From Candidatus Eiseniibacteriota bacterium (lineage in GTDB: Bacteria; Arandabacterota; Arandabacteria; JAGLYR01): DNA of 12,695 bases. Of the stretch, positions 5,017 to 12,695 are shown piece after piece. How positions within the stretch are numbered: the stretch's first letter is position 1; every line of letters begins with the position of its first letter. Location: contig JAGLYR010000050.1 of NCBI GenBank assembly GCA_023132135.1, forward strand, positions 1-12,695, written 5' to 3'. Below the pieces are notes generated by a model. It was given only the letters and a program-made list of their open reading frames with translations. It was not told the DNA's origin and did not search any database. Made by a program: the position numbers and the translations under genes.

Positions 5017-7191
5017 ATGCTTCCAAGACGGCTTGTTGTAGCAGCTGTTCTGTTTTCGTTCATCCTGATCAGTTCCCCGGCCGTGGCGGAGGAGGGGATG
5101 TGGCCCCTCTATGATCTGGACAAGCTGGATTTCAAGAAACTCAAGGCTCAAGGCCTGGAATTGAGCCGCAAGGACATCTACAACACCAGGGACGGGGGCC
5201 TCGCCGGAGCCATCTTCGATATCGGCGGGGGCACCGGTTCCTTCGTTTCGCGCGACGGACTCATCGTCACGAACCATCACGTTGCCTTTGGAGCCATCCA
5301 GAGGAAGAGCACGGTAGAGAACAACTACATCCGGGACGGGTTCTACGCGGCGAGCCGCGAGGAGGAAATCCCGGCGATCGGCTACAGCCTCTATGCCACC
5401 CTGTCCTCTGAGGATGTCACGGACCGTGTCCTTGGCGTCGTCAACGATGAGATGGACGATCTGGCGAGATACAAAGCCATCGACGCAGTCCGGAAGGCAA
5501 TTATCAAGGAGTGTGAGGATGGCCGTGACGTGAAGTGCCGGGTTGCCACGATGTTCGGAGGCACGCAGTATGTCCTCTATACCCGTTTCAAGGTCCGGGA
5601 TATCCGTATTGTCTACGCACCTCCGGCCTCAATCGGCCAGTATGGGGGAGACATTGATAACTGGATGTGGCCCCGCCACACGGGTGATTACTCGTTCATG
5701 CGCGCGTACGTTGCCACCGACGGCTCTTCCGCCGACTACGCGGAAGAAAACGTACCGTACCATCCCGACGTCTATCTCCCAATCTCAACCGCCGGTGTGA
5801 AGGAAGGCGACTTCGCCATGGTGATCGGGTTCCCCGGCGGCACCAGCCGGTACGCCAGTTCGTACGAGATCGAAAACCTGGTCAAGCATCGCTATCCGGC
5901 CGCGATCGAGATCATCGAAAGTATGCTCGGAATTCTCGACGGAGCGGCCGCGCGGGATTCATCCGTGGCAATACGTGTGAGGGGGAAATCCGAGGGCCTC
6001 AATAACGCCGTCAAGAACTTCCACGGAATGCTGGATGGATTCGAGAAGGCAGACATCTTGGGAACCAAGATAGCGACAGAGAAGGATCTCACGGCTTTCC
6101 TGAAGAAGAACCGCAAGCCCGGGAAAAAGTACGGGCACGTCCTGCCTGAGGTGGAGGAGGTCTTTGATGAAATCATGAAGACCGAGAAAAAGGACTTCAT
6201 GATAAGACTCATGCGATTCGGCAGTGACTACCTGGACATGTCCGCCACAATCTACAAGTGGGCCGTGGAACGCGAGAAGGAGGACATGGAGCGGGAGAGA
6301 GGCTACCAGGACCGGGATTCAACAGCGACCCGCGAGGGTCTGGAACATGCCCAGATAAATTTGCTTCCTTCCGTGGATCGAGTGACCCTGAGGTATTTCC
6401 TGGAATTGGCTCTGGGTCTGCCGGAAGACCAGGAGATGAAGGCGCTTGAGAAGATCTTTGGTGGAAGGGAAGGGAGTGACCGGGATGACTTCATGGAGAA
6501 GTACCTCGACCGCCTCTATGCTGTCTCGAAGATCGGAGATCTCGAAGGACGGATGGCGATGTTCAAAATGAGTCAGGCGGAACTCGAGGCGATGGGGGAT
6601 CCCTTCATCGATCTGGCCGCCGCCCTCAAGCCGGAGGACGATGAACGGATTGAGCGTTCCAAGAAGTTCCGCGGCGGAATCCAGAGGCTCGAGCCACAGC
6701 TCATCGGCGCCTACAGGGAATGGAAGGGCGGAAACCTCTATCCCGATGCCAATGGGACGAAGCGATTCAACTGGGGCACCGTCAAGGGATACAGTCCGAG
6801 TGACGCTGTGTACCATGATTATATAACAACACTTGCCGGAGTGATGGAGAAGGAAACGGGGGAAGACCCCTTCATTGTCCCTCCCCCGCTAAAGGTTGCC
6901 TGGGAAAAGAAGGACTATGGCCGCTACGCGGACCGGGTGAAGGGCGATATTCCGGTCGATTTCCTTACCACGAGCGATTCGACGGGCGGGAACTCCGGCA
7001 GCCCCTTGCTCAACGGCAGGGGAGAGGTGATCGGGTTGCTCTTCGATGGCAACTATGAGGCGATGACCTCCGACTACCTGTTCAACAACGTGCTCACCCG
7101 CGCAATCAACGTGGACATCCGGTACGTGCTGTTCACCGTCGACAAGGTGTACGGGCACAAGGAGCTGATGAGCGAGTTGACGATCCGTTAG
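5017..7191 (+). CDS. S46-family dipeptidyl-peptidase, DPP7-like
   Basis: The 724-aa product has a signal peptide (RR, hydrophobic 6-20, cleavage after AVA24) and works outside the cytoplasm, removing dipeptides from peptide N-termini. The serine-protease halves carry 'GGGTGSFVSRDGLIVTNHH' (70-88; catalytic His88 most likely), 'DNWMWPRHTGDYS' (214-226; catalytic Asp224 most likely) and 'GGNSGSP' (657-663; Ser660). The helical domain typical of S46 fills about 280-570. Gly678, 18 residues after the serine, takes the place of DPP7 Gly673; the Asp/Glu-specific DPP11 has Arg there, so preference for hydrophobic or uncharged P1 residues is inferred. Asn215, Trp216 and Asn330 fall where, as I recall, the enzyme binds the substrate N-terminus. 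Length is normal for the family. ATG 5017 was chosen over the open frame back to 4924 because AGGAGG (5005-5010) lies 6 bp upstream and the signal peptide begins here. It is divergent from the phosphoesterase and convergent with the C1A peptidase. Confidence 0.93.
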   Translation: MLPRRLVVAAVLFSFILISSPAVAEEGMWPLYDLDKLDFKKLKAQGLELSRKDIYNTRDGGLAGAIFDIGGGTGSFVSRDGLIVTNHHVAFGAIQRKSTVENNYIRDGFYAASREEEIPAIGYSLYATLSSEDVTDRVLGVVNDEMDDLARYKAIDAVRKAIIKECEDGRDVKCRVATMFGGTQYVLYTRFKVRDIRIVYAPPASIGQYGGDIDNWMWPRHTGDYSFMRAYVATDGSSADYAEENVPYHPDVYLPISTAGVKEGDFAMVIGFPGGTSRYASSYEIENLVKHRYPAAIEIIESMLGILDGAAARDSSVAIRVRGKSEGLNNAVKNFHGMLDGFEKADILGTKIATEKDLTAFLKKNRKPGKKYGHVLPEVEEVFDEIMKTEKKDFMIRLMRFGSDYLDMSATIYKWAVEREKEDMERERGYQDRDSTATREGLEHAQINLLPSVDRVTLRYFLELALGLPEDQEMKALEKIFGGREGSDRDDFMEKYLDRLYAVSKIGDLEGRMAMFKMSQAELEAMGDPFIDLAAALKPEDDERIERSKKFRGGIQRLEPQLIGAYREWKGGNLYPDANGTKRFNWGTVKGYSPSDAVYHDYITTLAGVMEKETGEDPFIVPPPLKVAWEKKDYGRYADRVKGDIPVDFLTTSDSTGGNSGSPLLNGRGEVIGLLFDGNYEAMTSDYLFNNVLTRAINVDIRYVLFTVDKVYGHKELMSELTIR

Positions 7192-7215
7192 GCTGGATTA
7201 TTCATGAATCCCGTT

Positions 7216-7250
7216 GCGAGAGGGGCGACTCGGTGAGTCGCCCCTCTCGC
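7216..7250. terminator. Perfect 15-bp stem between convergent genes, probable bidirectional terminator
   Basis: GCGAGAGGGGCGACT (7216-7230) pairs perfectly with 7236-7250 around a CGGTG loop, which may close further to GGT. It lies between the stop of the S46 peptidase (7191) and that of the C1A peptidase (7258), so it can serve both transcripts. Neither side has a clean U-tract, which weakens the case for strict intrinsic termination, but the stem also protects both 3' ends. Confidence 0.7.
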
Positions 7251-7257
7251 CATGTCC

Positions 7258-9744
7258 CTATTTCACCAGTACCATCTTACGGCTCAGCACCTTCTCCCCC
7301 GCCTCCAGTCGCACGAAGTACACTCCGGGGCCGACTTCCACGCCACGTCGATCCCTCCCATTCCATGTTTCCGTGTAGGTTCCTGCCTCGTGTTCTCCGC
7401 TCGCCAGCACCTTCACGAGTCTCCCCGAAATATCATAGATGGAAAGACCGAGGCGCGCGGTCTCCGGCAGATGGAACCGGATGTTGGTGGTGGGATTGAA
7501 TGGATTCGGGTGGACCGGTTCCAATCTGGGTTGCGCCGCGGGCCCGGGTCCCGTCTCGTCCGCAACTGCGGTAAAAGTGTTCATCCCCTCGTATGCCCAG
7601 ATCTGAATATCGTCGATGTTCCAGCCGCAGTACTCCCATGAGCCGTCCGTCGTACCCATTGTCCAGCGCAGGTTCACTATGGCCTGGTCCTCGGCGAAAG
7701 CGGAGATGTCGTAGTCGATTTCGATCCACTCGCCGTCCACGACCCGTCTATCGTTGGACCAGATTTCCTCCCAGGTGACTCCATCGGTGGACAGGCGAAC
7801 GTAGGCGTGATCATAAGCTCCGTGCTGGATGCCCAGCCACCGCCGGAACTTCAGGTGCACGTTGTAGAGGTTCGTCAGGTCCAGCGCCGTGCTCGTAAGA
7901 TGCTGCTCCGGCAGGTAGGGTGGATAGTCACCGTACAGATTGTAGCCGTAGACGTTGAGACCGGTGTAGCCGCTTGTGGGATCCTCCGGGCCGTGGCTGC
8001 CGCCGCCGCCGGTGGGCTGGCCGTAGCCCCAGTCGCCCTCGGTGGACCAGCCGGGATCACTGTCCAGGGCCCAGTCGTAGCGAAGGACGGTCGGACCGAT
8101 GGAGAGAACCACCAGGCGCTCGGTGTCACCCATGTGGTGGTCGACATCTGTGAACCGCACGGTCGTCAGCCACGCGCCCTCCTCAAGAGGCAATGCGTTG
8201 CTGTTGATGAGGACCGTCACTTGAGCGACTTCGCCGGGTGACAGGGTGCCGGACAGATCGCCGGACAGGGTGACCCAATCCACTTCGGGATCCAGGGTGA
8301 CCTCGCAGGTTGTGGCGTTGTCCGCGCGGTATTCGAAAGAGTAAGTCTTGCTGGGCGGCGAGAACGGACCGCCGGCAGGCCCCTCGGGCCGGAAATCCTC
8401 CAGCGTGTCCAGATGGAGCCCGAGCGTCGAGGCAAGTCCCTTGATGCAGAAATTGGCCGTCTCGTCGAGCCCGGTAAGATCCTCCCAGGACGATCCGCTC
8501 CAGTAGAAGCTCTGACCGGGACTGGCCGACGACTCGACCATCACTCGATAGTCAGCGCCCAGGAGAACAGGCACATCCGAGGTGCAATCGTAGGGATGGC
8601 CCCCGTCCGAGATCTGGAGGTAGATGTAGAAATCGTCACCTTCGGTCAGGGTGATCGGGGGGACCAGGTCCATGGTGTGGAATCCCGTGTGCTCAATGGC
8701 GCCGGACTGCGAGCCCAGCTCGTCCAGGAGCTGGCCTCCCTCAAAGCGGTCATAGATTCTCACTGTGTAGGAAACGTTGTCCTCGGCGGTGTAGAAGCTC
8801 ACTGCTTCCAGGTACCTGGCCTCCGTTGCCACGAATGCATTGAACGCCTCGCTGCAGTCGGTCTTGGTGTCGCGCCAGCCGTGATAGTCGTGGTAGTAGA
8901 TGAAGTCATGGCCGAAGGGCTCGACGTCCTGGAAGGAAATGGCTCCCATCTCGGGATGGTGGCAGCAGTGCTTGTCGTAGTAGGAAATCCAGAAGTAGCC
9001 GCTGTAACCCCAGCTCGTTCCCCAACTGTTCTTGCACAGCCACGCCCCCGGTTGGGGCGCCTGCGTGTTCTTGTCGTCATCCCAGCCCACGATGGCCACG
9101 GCATGGTTCGGGTTCGCGATCGTCTCGGGCGGTTGGTAGTGGATGTAGTTCTCCATGAAACTGCTGCTGGAACACAGGCACGTGCCGATGGCGCCGTAGG
9201 TCATGATCGCGTTCTTGATGGTGTCGATGTTGCTGAGATCGGCGCCGGCGATGTACCACTCGATGTCCCTGGTGTAGTAGTAGTGATAACCGGCGCCGGT
9301 TCTGTCCGGGGCTGTGGAGAAAGACTGCCCATCGATGTCGCGTACGGCGCCTTCCTTCCGCGAGAGGTATGCAGATGTAACTCGGTAATCACCGCCCTCA
9401 TGGACTGTCAACCCCCCTCCCGTCGGGGGATCCGTGTCATCGTTGTTGTGTTTGTTGAACCCGTTCCACCAGTCGAGGTGGTACTCCGCCAGGTTCGGTT
9501 CGCCCTCCTCGGCGGCGGCCTCCCAGACACCCGTCATCAGCAGGTTGCTCTCGATGGCGGCCATTGCTCCGTGGGTCCAGCACGTGCCTCCGTCCTGGCT
9601 CTTCACCGACGTGACGTAGTTTTCGCCACCGACGTTCCTGAGGTCAAAGTAGCTCGGCGGATCGGCGATCGATGAAACGGGGATGGCGATGATGCAGGTG
9701 GCAGCGATGAGGATCCAGCTCGGTAGCGCGCTCATTCTGTTCAT
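7258..9744 (-). CDS. Secreted C1A papain-family peptidase with lectin-like and C-terminal sorting domains
   Basis: The 828-aa product has a signal peptide (hydrophobic 10-23, cleavage near SIA27). The cysteine-protease domain starts almost at once (30-275), with no room for an inhibitory propeptide. It shows 'SQDGGTCWTHG' (oxyanion Gln50, catalytic Cys55), 'NPNHAVAIVGWDDD' (His214) and 'KNSWGTSWGYSGYFWISY' (Asn239). Residues about 300-435 ('YLEAVSFYTAEDNVSYTVRI' onward) resemble the lectin-like domain of the Cwp84-type C1A subfamily. A BACON-like Ig domain spans about 458-550, then a beta-sandwich resembling MAM or galactose-binding folds (555-718). The last 85 residues ('HPNPFNPTTNIRF ... 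GVYFVRLEAG ... KMVLVK') are a FlgD-like/type IX sorting domain, pointing to export to the surface or medium. ATG 9744 has AGGAG 7 bp upstream and begins the signal peptide; the frame runs open to 9819. Likely substrates are extracellular proteins. Confidence 0.9.
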   Translation of the reverse strand: MNRMSALPSWILIAATCIIAIPVSSIADPPSYFDLRNVGGENYVTSVKSQDGGTCWTHGAMAAIESNLLMTGVWEAAAEEGEPNLAEYHLDWWNGFNKHNNDDTDPPTGGGLTVHEGGDYRVTSAYLSRKEGAVRDIDGQSFSTAPDRTGAGYHYYYTRDIEWYIAGADLSNIDTIKNAIMTYGAIGTCLCSSSSFMENYIHYQPPETIANPNHAVAIVGWDDDKNTQAPQPGAWLCKNSWGTSWGYSGYFWISYYDKHCCHHPEMGAISFQDVEPFGHDFIYYHDYHGWRDTKTDCSEAFNAFVATEARYLEAVSFYTAEDNVSYTVRIYDRFEGGQLLDELGSQSGAIEHTGFHTMDLVPPITLTEGDDFYIYLQISDGGHPYDCTSDVPVLLGADYRVMVESSASPGQSFYWSGSSWEDLTGLDETANFCIKGLASTLGLHLDTLEDFRPEGPAGGPFSPPSKTYSFEYRADNATTCEVTLDPEVDWVTLSGDLSGTLSPGEVAQVTVLINSNALPLEEGAWLTTVRFTDVDHHMGDTERLVVLSIGPTVLRYDWALDSDPGWSTEGDWGYGQPTGGGGSHGPEDPTSGYTGLNVYGYNLYGDYPPYLPEQHLTSTALDLTNLYNVHLKFRRWLGIQHGAYDHAYVRLSTDGVTWEEIWSNDRRVVDGEWIEIDYDISAFAEDQAIVNLRWTMGTTDGSWEYCGWNIDDIQIWAYEGMNTFTAVADETGPGPAAQPRLEPVHPNPFNPTTNIRFHLPETARLGLSIYDISGRLVKVLASGEHEAGTYTETWNGRDRRGVEVGPGVYFVRLEAGEKVLSRKMVLVK

Positions 9745-9790
9745 TTCGTTGCTCCTGGATAGCAGGGGAGGTTCATCATCTCGACCCTTC

Positions 9791-9819
9791 ATTATACCAC
9801 GAAACGCGGGAAACTGCAA
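9791..9819 (-). promoter_or_regulatory. Predicted promoter of the C1A peptidase gene
   Basis: On the minus strand TTGCAG (9819-9814) and a perfect TATAAT (9796-9791) are exactly 17 bp apart. This is the strongest sigma-70-type promoter in the window. Transcription would start near 9784, about 40 nt before the ATG at 9744. Confidence 0.7.
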
Positions 9820-9848
9820 ATGGCCCCGGAACGGCCCGGGAGGAACAC

Positions 9849-9878
9849 TTGCGGGGACCCTGTCCGGTGTGGTATGCT
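9849..9878 (+). promoter_or_regulatory. Predicted promoter of the large metallophosphoesterase gene
   Basis: TTGCGG (9849-9854) and TATGCT (9873-9878) are 18 bp apart. Transcription would start near 9885, about 28 nt before the ATG at 9913. Its -10 context, GTGGTATGCT, matches that of the divergent promoter, GTGGTATAAT, in the first seven bases, and the two -35 boxes share TTGC. Confidence 0.45.
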
Positions 9879-9912
9879 TGAAGACAGGAGCAAAAGCCTA
9901 GGGGGAATACTA

Positions 9913-12666
9913 ATGCACTGTGCCGGCGACCGGCGTGTTTGTATCGTTGTGGCCATCTTCTTCCTTCTGATCGGACTCAGTAACTCCGCGGCGGCCGGAC
10001 AGGTATCCGCCTTCGAGATCACCTCGACGGGTATCCTCCTCTCCGGAGACTCCGCTGCCGGGCAGCTCCACGATTTCATGCTCGAGAACGACCGTGTCGC
10101 CGTCGTGATCAGCGCTCTGGGCCACGCCGGGCACTACTCCATGAGCGGCGGGAATATTCTCGATGCCGGATCGAGTACGGACCGGATCGACGGGCTTGGG
10201 GAGCTCTATACCTATTTCGACGATGATTGGCCCCGGCAGGCGGTGTATGACTGGCTGGAGATCCTTGATGACGGTTCGAGCGGGGGACCTGCCGTGATCC
10301 GGGTTGCGGGAGTGGACTCGGACGACTTCTCGCTCACAGTCGTGACGGAGTACAGCCTGGCAGCCGACGCGGATCATCTCACGATTTCGACGACAATAAC
10401 CAACACAGGGGCCGGCACGGTCAGCAATTTCGAGATGGGGGATGCATTCCTGTGGGGAGCATGCCGGAAGTTTGCGCCGGGGTACGGATTCGGCCTCTCC
10501 GGAACCACGACGGAGTCCTGGATTGCCGGTACCGCCGACGTGATTTCCTATGGCTACCTGAGCCCCGGTGGAGATATATGGGGTCCCCACGGCAGCAGCT
10601 GGTCCGATGTGAACGTCAGCACGGCGACTCTCGGTCCAGGGGACTCGGCCACCTGCACCCGGAATTTCGTCGTCGGGGCGAGGGACATTGCCTCCGTCGC
10701 GACGCTGATCCACGAAATCACGGGAATTCCCGTTGGCACGGTCAACTGCACAGTCGCAGATCAATCCAGCGGGTTGCCCATTGCCGGTGCGGAGATTGAC
10801 GTCTATGACGATCAGGGCGGCATGTACCTCCAGATCGTTGCCGGCGCGTACGGCGCGGGGGATACGACTCTACCCACCGGAAACTGGTGTTTCCGGGCAT
10901 CGGCCCCGAGCTACCTGCCCGAGGAGACATGGCTTCTGGTCCAGGAAGGAGGAGTTGAATACCACAACTTCCTTCTTACCGCGGATGCCCAGACCCCGAC
11001 AATCGGGGATACTCTGACGGTCATCCAGCGCCCCCTGCTGAACATTCCTGCGCTGGTCACGGTTGGCGACACTCTGGTTATTCAATGCGAGGGGGATCCG
11101 TCGACGACTGGTTGGGCGGCAACGCTCCGGCGCGGGGAGATAGAGATTCCCCTGGAAATTCTCGGATCCGCGTACGACGCGTCGACCCTGTGGTGGGATG
11201 TGCCGGCGCGCATTCCCTCGATGCCCCTCCACGAACTCTACGACCTCTGCGTGACTGCCGACGGCGGAATCGTCGACTGCACCCGGCAGGCGGTCCGGGT
11301 CCTCGCCGAGTTCAGGGACGACTACTACTTCATCCATCTGGCGGATACCCATCTGCCGACTCATATGTACAACACCGAGCCCGGCTCCGAGGATGACAGC
11401 TCGGAAGTCGCGGACCTGCGAGAGGTCATCGCGGATATCAGCATCATCAACCCGGAGTTTGTGCTGCTGACGGGAGATCTGGTCAACGAAGGGGAGATGG
11501 AGGATTACCTGGACTGGCACGTCTACAGCCGCTCGCAGTGGTTGCTGACCGAGTTCGATGCGCCCGTGTTCCTGACGTCCGGGAACCATGACATTGGTGG
11601 TTGGGATTCGACTCCGCCGCCGGACGGCACCGCCCGGCGCGACTGGTGGCGGTTCTACGGCTGGAAGCGGTTGGACGATCCCCCGCCCGGGGCGCCCTGG
11701 TATACCCAGAACTACAGTTTCGACTACGGTCCGGTCCACTACATCGGCCTGGAAGCCTACGACAATTACGACGGCTGGAGGTACAACATCTACGGCGGTG
11801 AGAGCTTTACCTCCGGACAGCTGCAGTGGCTGAATGATGATCTGGCTGCGGCCTCGGGAAGCGCTGCCCGTGTTCTCTTCCATCACTACGATTTCCAGGG
11901 GCAGCTCGATCTTGGCGCGCTCGGCGTGAACCTGGCTCTCTGGGGGCACATCCACCGGGACCAGGGCAGCATCTACTCGCAACCGTGCAATTTGTCGACG
12001 GACAACGTCTGCGACGGCGCCCGGTCATACCGCCTGATCCGGGTGTCGAACGGCAGCCTCCAACCCACGGCCACAATCTCCGCCGGTTCGTCGGGGCAGA
12101 ATCTTCGGGTTCAATACACGCCGGCGAACGACGGAACCTACTACGATGTGACGGCCCAGGTTACCAACAATCACAATATGCGTTTCGAGAACGGGCTCGT
12201 CCGGTTCCTGATGCCGGGCGGCGGCGGCAGCGTTGTGGTGACCGGCGGGACACTCCTGCAGATCGACGACTCCGACTCGGTTGATGTCTACTATGTGTCT
12301 GTAGATATCCCGGCGAGTTCCACCTGGACGGTGACGGTGACCCTGGATCCTACTGCGGTGGCGGCCGGCGCCGACGAGGTGCCCATCTGTGGCCTTCGAC
12401 TTGAGCAGAACCATCCCAACCCGTTCAACCCGCACACTGTGCTGAGCTACACCCTGCCGGAGGCCGGCCGGACCCAGGTCTCGGTCTTCGACGTCCTCGG
12501 CCGCGAGGTCGCTGTACTGGTAGAGGAATTGCAGGACGCCGGCCGGCACTCTGCACAGTGGGACGGCCGGGACCGATACGGCAATCCCGTCGCGCCGGGT
12601 GTCTATCTTGCACGCCTGTCGATGGGGGGGAAGGTCCGAACCCGGAAAATCGTACTGGCGCGGTAG
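9913..12666 (+). CDS. Large secreted calcineurin-type metallophosphoesterase with unassigned N-terminal module and sorting domain
   Basis: The 917-aa product has a signal peptide (RR, hydrophobic 9-22, cleavage near SAAA28). Residues 33-270 form a beta-rich module I do not recognise ('DFMLENDRVAVVISALG', 'VTEYSLAADADHLTISTTIT'). Residues 275-355 look like a carboxypeptidase regulatory-type domain ('GLPIAGAEIDVYDD'), and 375-465 another beta-sandwich. The phosphoesterase core (470-715) keeps every metal motif: ADTH (477-480), GDLVN (521-525), GNHD (557-560), FHH (656-658) and GHIH (678-681), so it should be active on phosphoesters; the substrate is unknown. A further beta-rich stretch (720-815) precedes the sorting domain (828-917: 'NHPNPFNPHTVLSYTLPE ... 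GVYLARLSMGGKVRTRKIVL'). ATG 9913 has a GGGGGA site 6 bp upstream and starts the signal peptide; the frame is open back to 9820. It is only distantly like the lipoprotein phosphoesterase at 3434-4753: here the first motif is DxH, there GD-A-Q. Complete at the 3' end; the remaining 29 bases hold nothing recognisable. Confidence 0.88.
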   Translation: MHCAGDRRVCIVVAIFFLLIGLSNSAAAGQVSAFEITSTGILLSGDSAAGQLHDFMLENDRVAVVISALGHAGHYSMSGGNILDAGSSTDRIDGLGELYTYFDDDWPRQAVYDWLEILDDGSSGGPAVIRVAGVDSDDFSLTVVTEYSLAADADHLTISTTITNTGAGTVSNFEMGDAFLWGACRKFAPGYGFGLSGTTTESWIAGTADVISYGYLSPGGDIWGPHGSSWSDVNVSTATLGPGDSATCTRNFVVGARDIASVATLIHEITGIPVGTVNCTVADQSSGLPIAGAEIDVYDDQGGMYLQIVAGAYGAGDTTLPTGNWCFRASAPSYLPEETWLLVQEGGVEYHNFLLTADAQTPTIGDTLTVIQRPLLNIPALVTVGDTLVIQCEGDPSTTGWAATLRRGEIEIPLEILGSAYDASTLWWDVPARIPSMPLHELYDLCVTADGGIVDCTRQAVRVLAEFRDDYYFIHLADTHLPTHMYNTEPGSEDDSSEVADLREVIADISIINPEFVLLTGDLVNEGEMEDYLDWHVYSRSQWLLTEFDAPVFLTSGNHDIGGWDSTPPPDGTARRDWWRFYGWKRLDDPPPGAPWYTQNYSFDYGPVHYIGLEAYDNYDGWRYNIYGGESFTSGQLQWLNDDLAAASGSAARVLFHHYDFQGQLDLGALGVNLALWGHIHRDQGSIYSQPCNLSTDNVCDGARSYRLIRVSNGSLQPTATISAGSSGQNLRVQYTPANDGTYYDVTAQVTNNHNMRFENGLVRFLMPGGGGSVVVTGGTLLQIDDSDSVDVYYVSVDIPASSTWTVTVTLDPTAVAAGADEVPICGLRLEQNHPNPFNPHTVLSYTLPEAGRTQVSVFDVLGREVAVLVEELQDAGRHSAQWDGRDRYGNPVAPGVYLARLSMGGKVRTRKIVLAR

Positions 12667-12695
12667 CCCGAGCCTGGACTATGCACAAATCCGGG

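Noticed and set aside
8413-9675. 420-codon open frame on the plus strand opposite the C1A peptidase
   Set aside because: It is antisense to a gene with intact catalytic motifs, lacks recognisable domains and has the low-complexity V/G/R-rich composition typical of GC-rich shadow frames.
10870-11982. 370-codon open frame on the minus strand opposite the large phosphoesterase
   Set aside because: It covers the conserved metal-binding core of the real gene in antisense and has no family features of its own.

Overview
The window is GC-rich bacterial DNA holding seven complete genes and no RNA genes, insertion sequences or CRISPR. Two secreted proteins end in an 'HPNPFNP...' FlgD-like/type IX-type C-terminal sorting domain. 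Together with the S46 peptidase and the many exported beta-rich proteins, this points to an uncultured lineage of or near the FCB superphylum (Eisenbacteria, Krumholzibacteria, Latescibacteria or similar). That placement is inferred from protein style only.

Region 1 (1-2360) has a TrmB-type transcriptional regulator (+) convergent with rtcA (-). A 20-bp direct repeat, CTGGTGAGAAAYGCAGGSTA, sits before, between and after them (20, 1016 and 2211), giving the layout repeat-gene-repeat-gene-repeat. The middle copy supplies the regulator's stop codon.

Region 2 (2361-4753) has a TolB/PD40-type beta-propeller exported protein (+) convergent, 17 bp apart, with a purple-acid-phosphatase-like metallophosphoesterase lipoprotein (-).

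Region 3 (4754-7250) starts with a 263-bp divergent intergenic region. It carries two inverted repeats built from the same GTATCA half-site: a 17-bp perfect palindrome upstream of the peptidase promoter, and a spaced dyad overlapping the phosphoesterase -10. The S46 dipeptidyl-peptidase (DPP7-like) follows and ends at a perfect 15-bp stem, probably a bidirectional terminator.

Region 4 (7258-12666) holds two large secreted multidomain proteins transcribed divergently from a 168-bp region with one promoter on each strand: a papain-family (C1A) peptidase with lectin-like, BACON-like and sorting domains, and a 917-aa calcineurin-type metallophosphoesterase with a long unassigned N-terminal module and a sorting domain.

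Six of the seven genes are flanked by at least one divergent or convergent neighbour, so there is no long operon. The common theme of regions 2-4 is envelope or extracellular hydrolysis of peptides and phosphoesters, plausibly for nutrient scavenging. I see no phage, defence or biosynthetic cluster. The best candidates for something undescribed are the 20-bp repeat family, the GTATCA operators and the N-terminal module of the last gene. No gene-free stretch exceeds 300 bases; bases 1-218 hold only the first repeat and a promoter.
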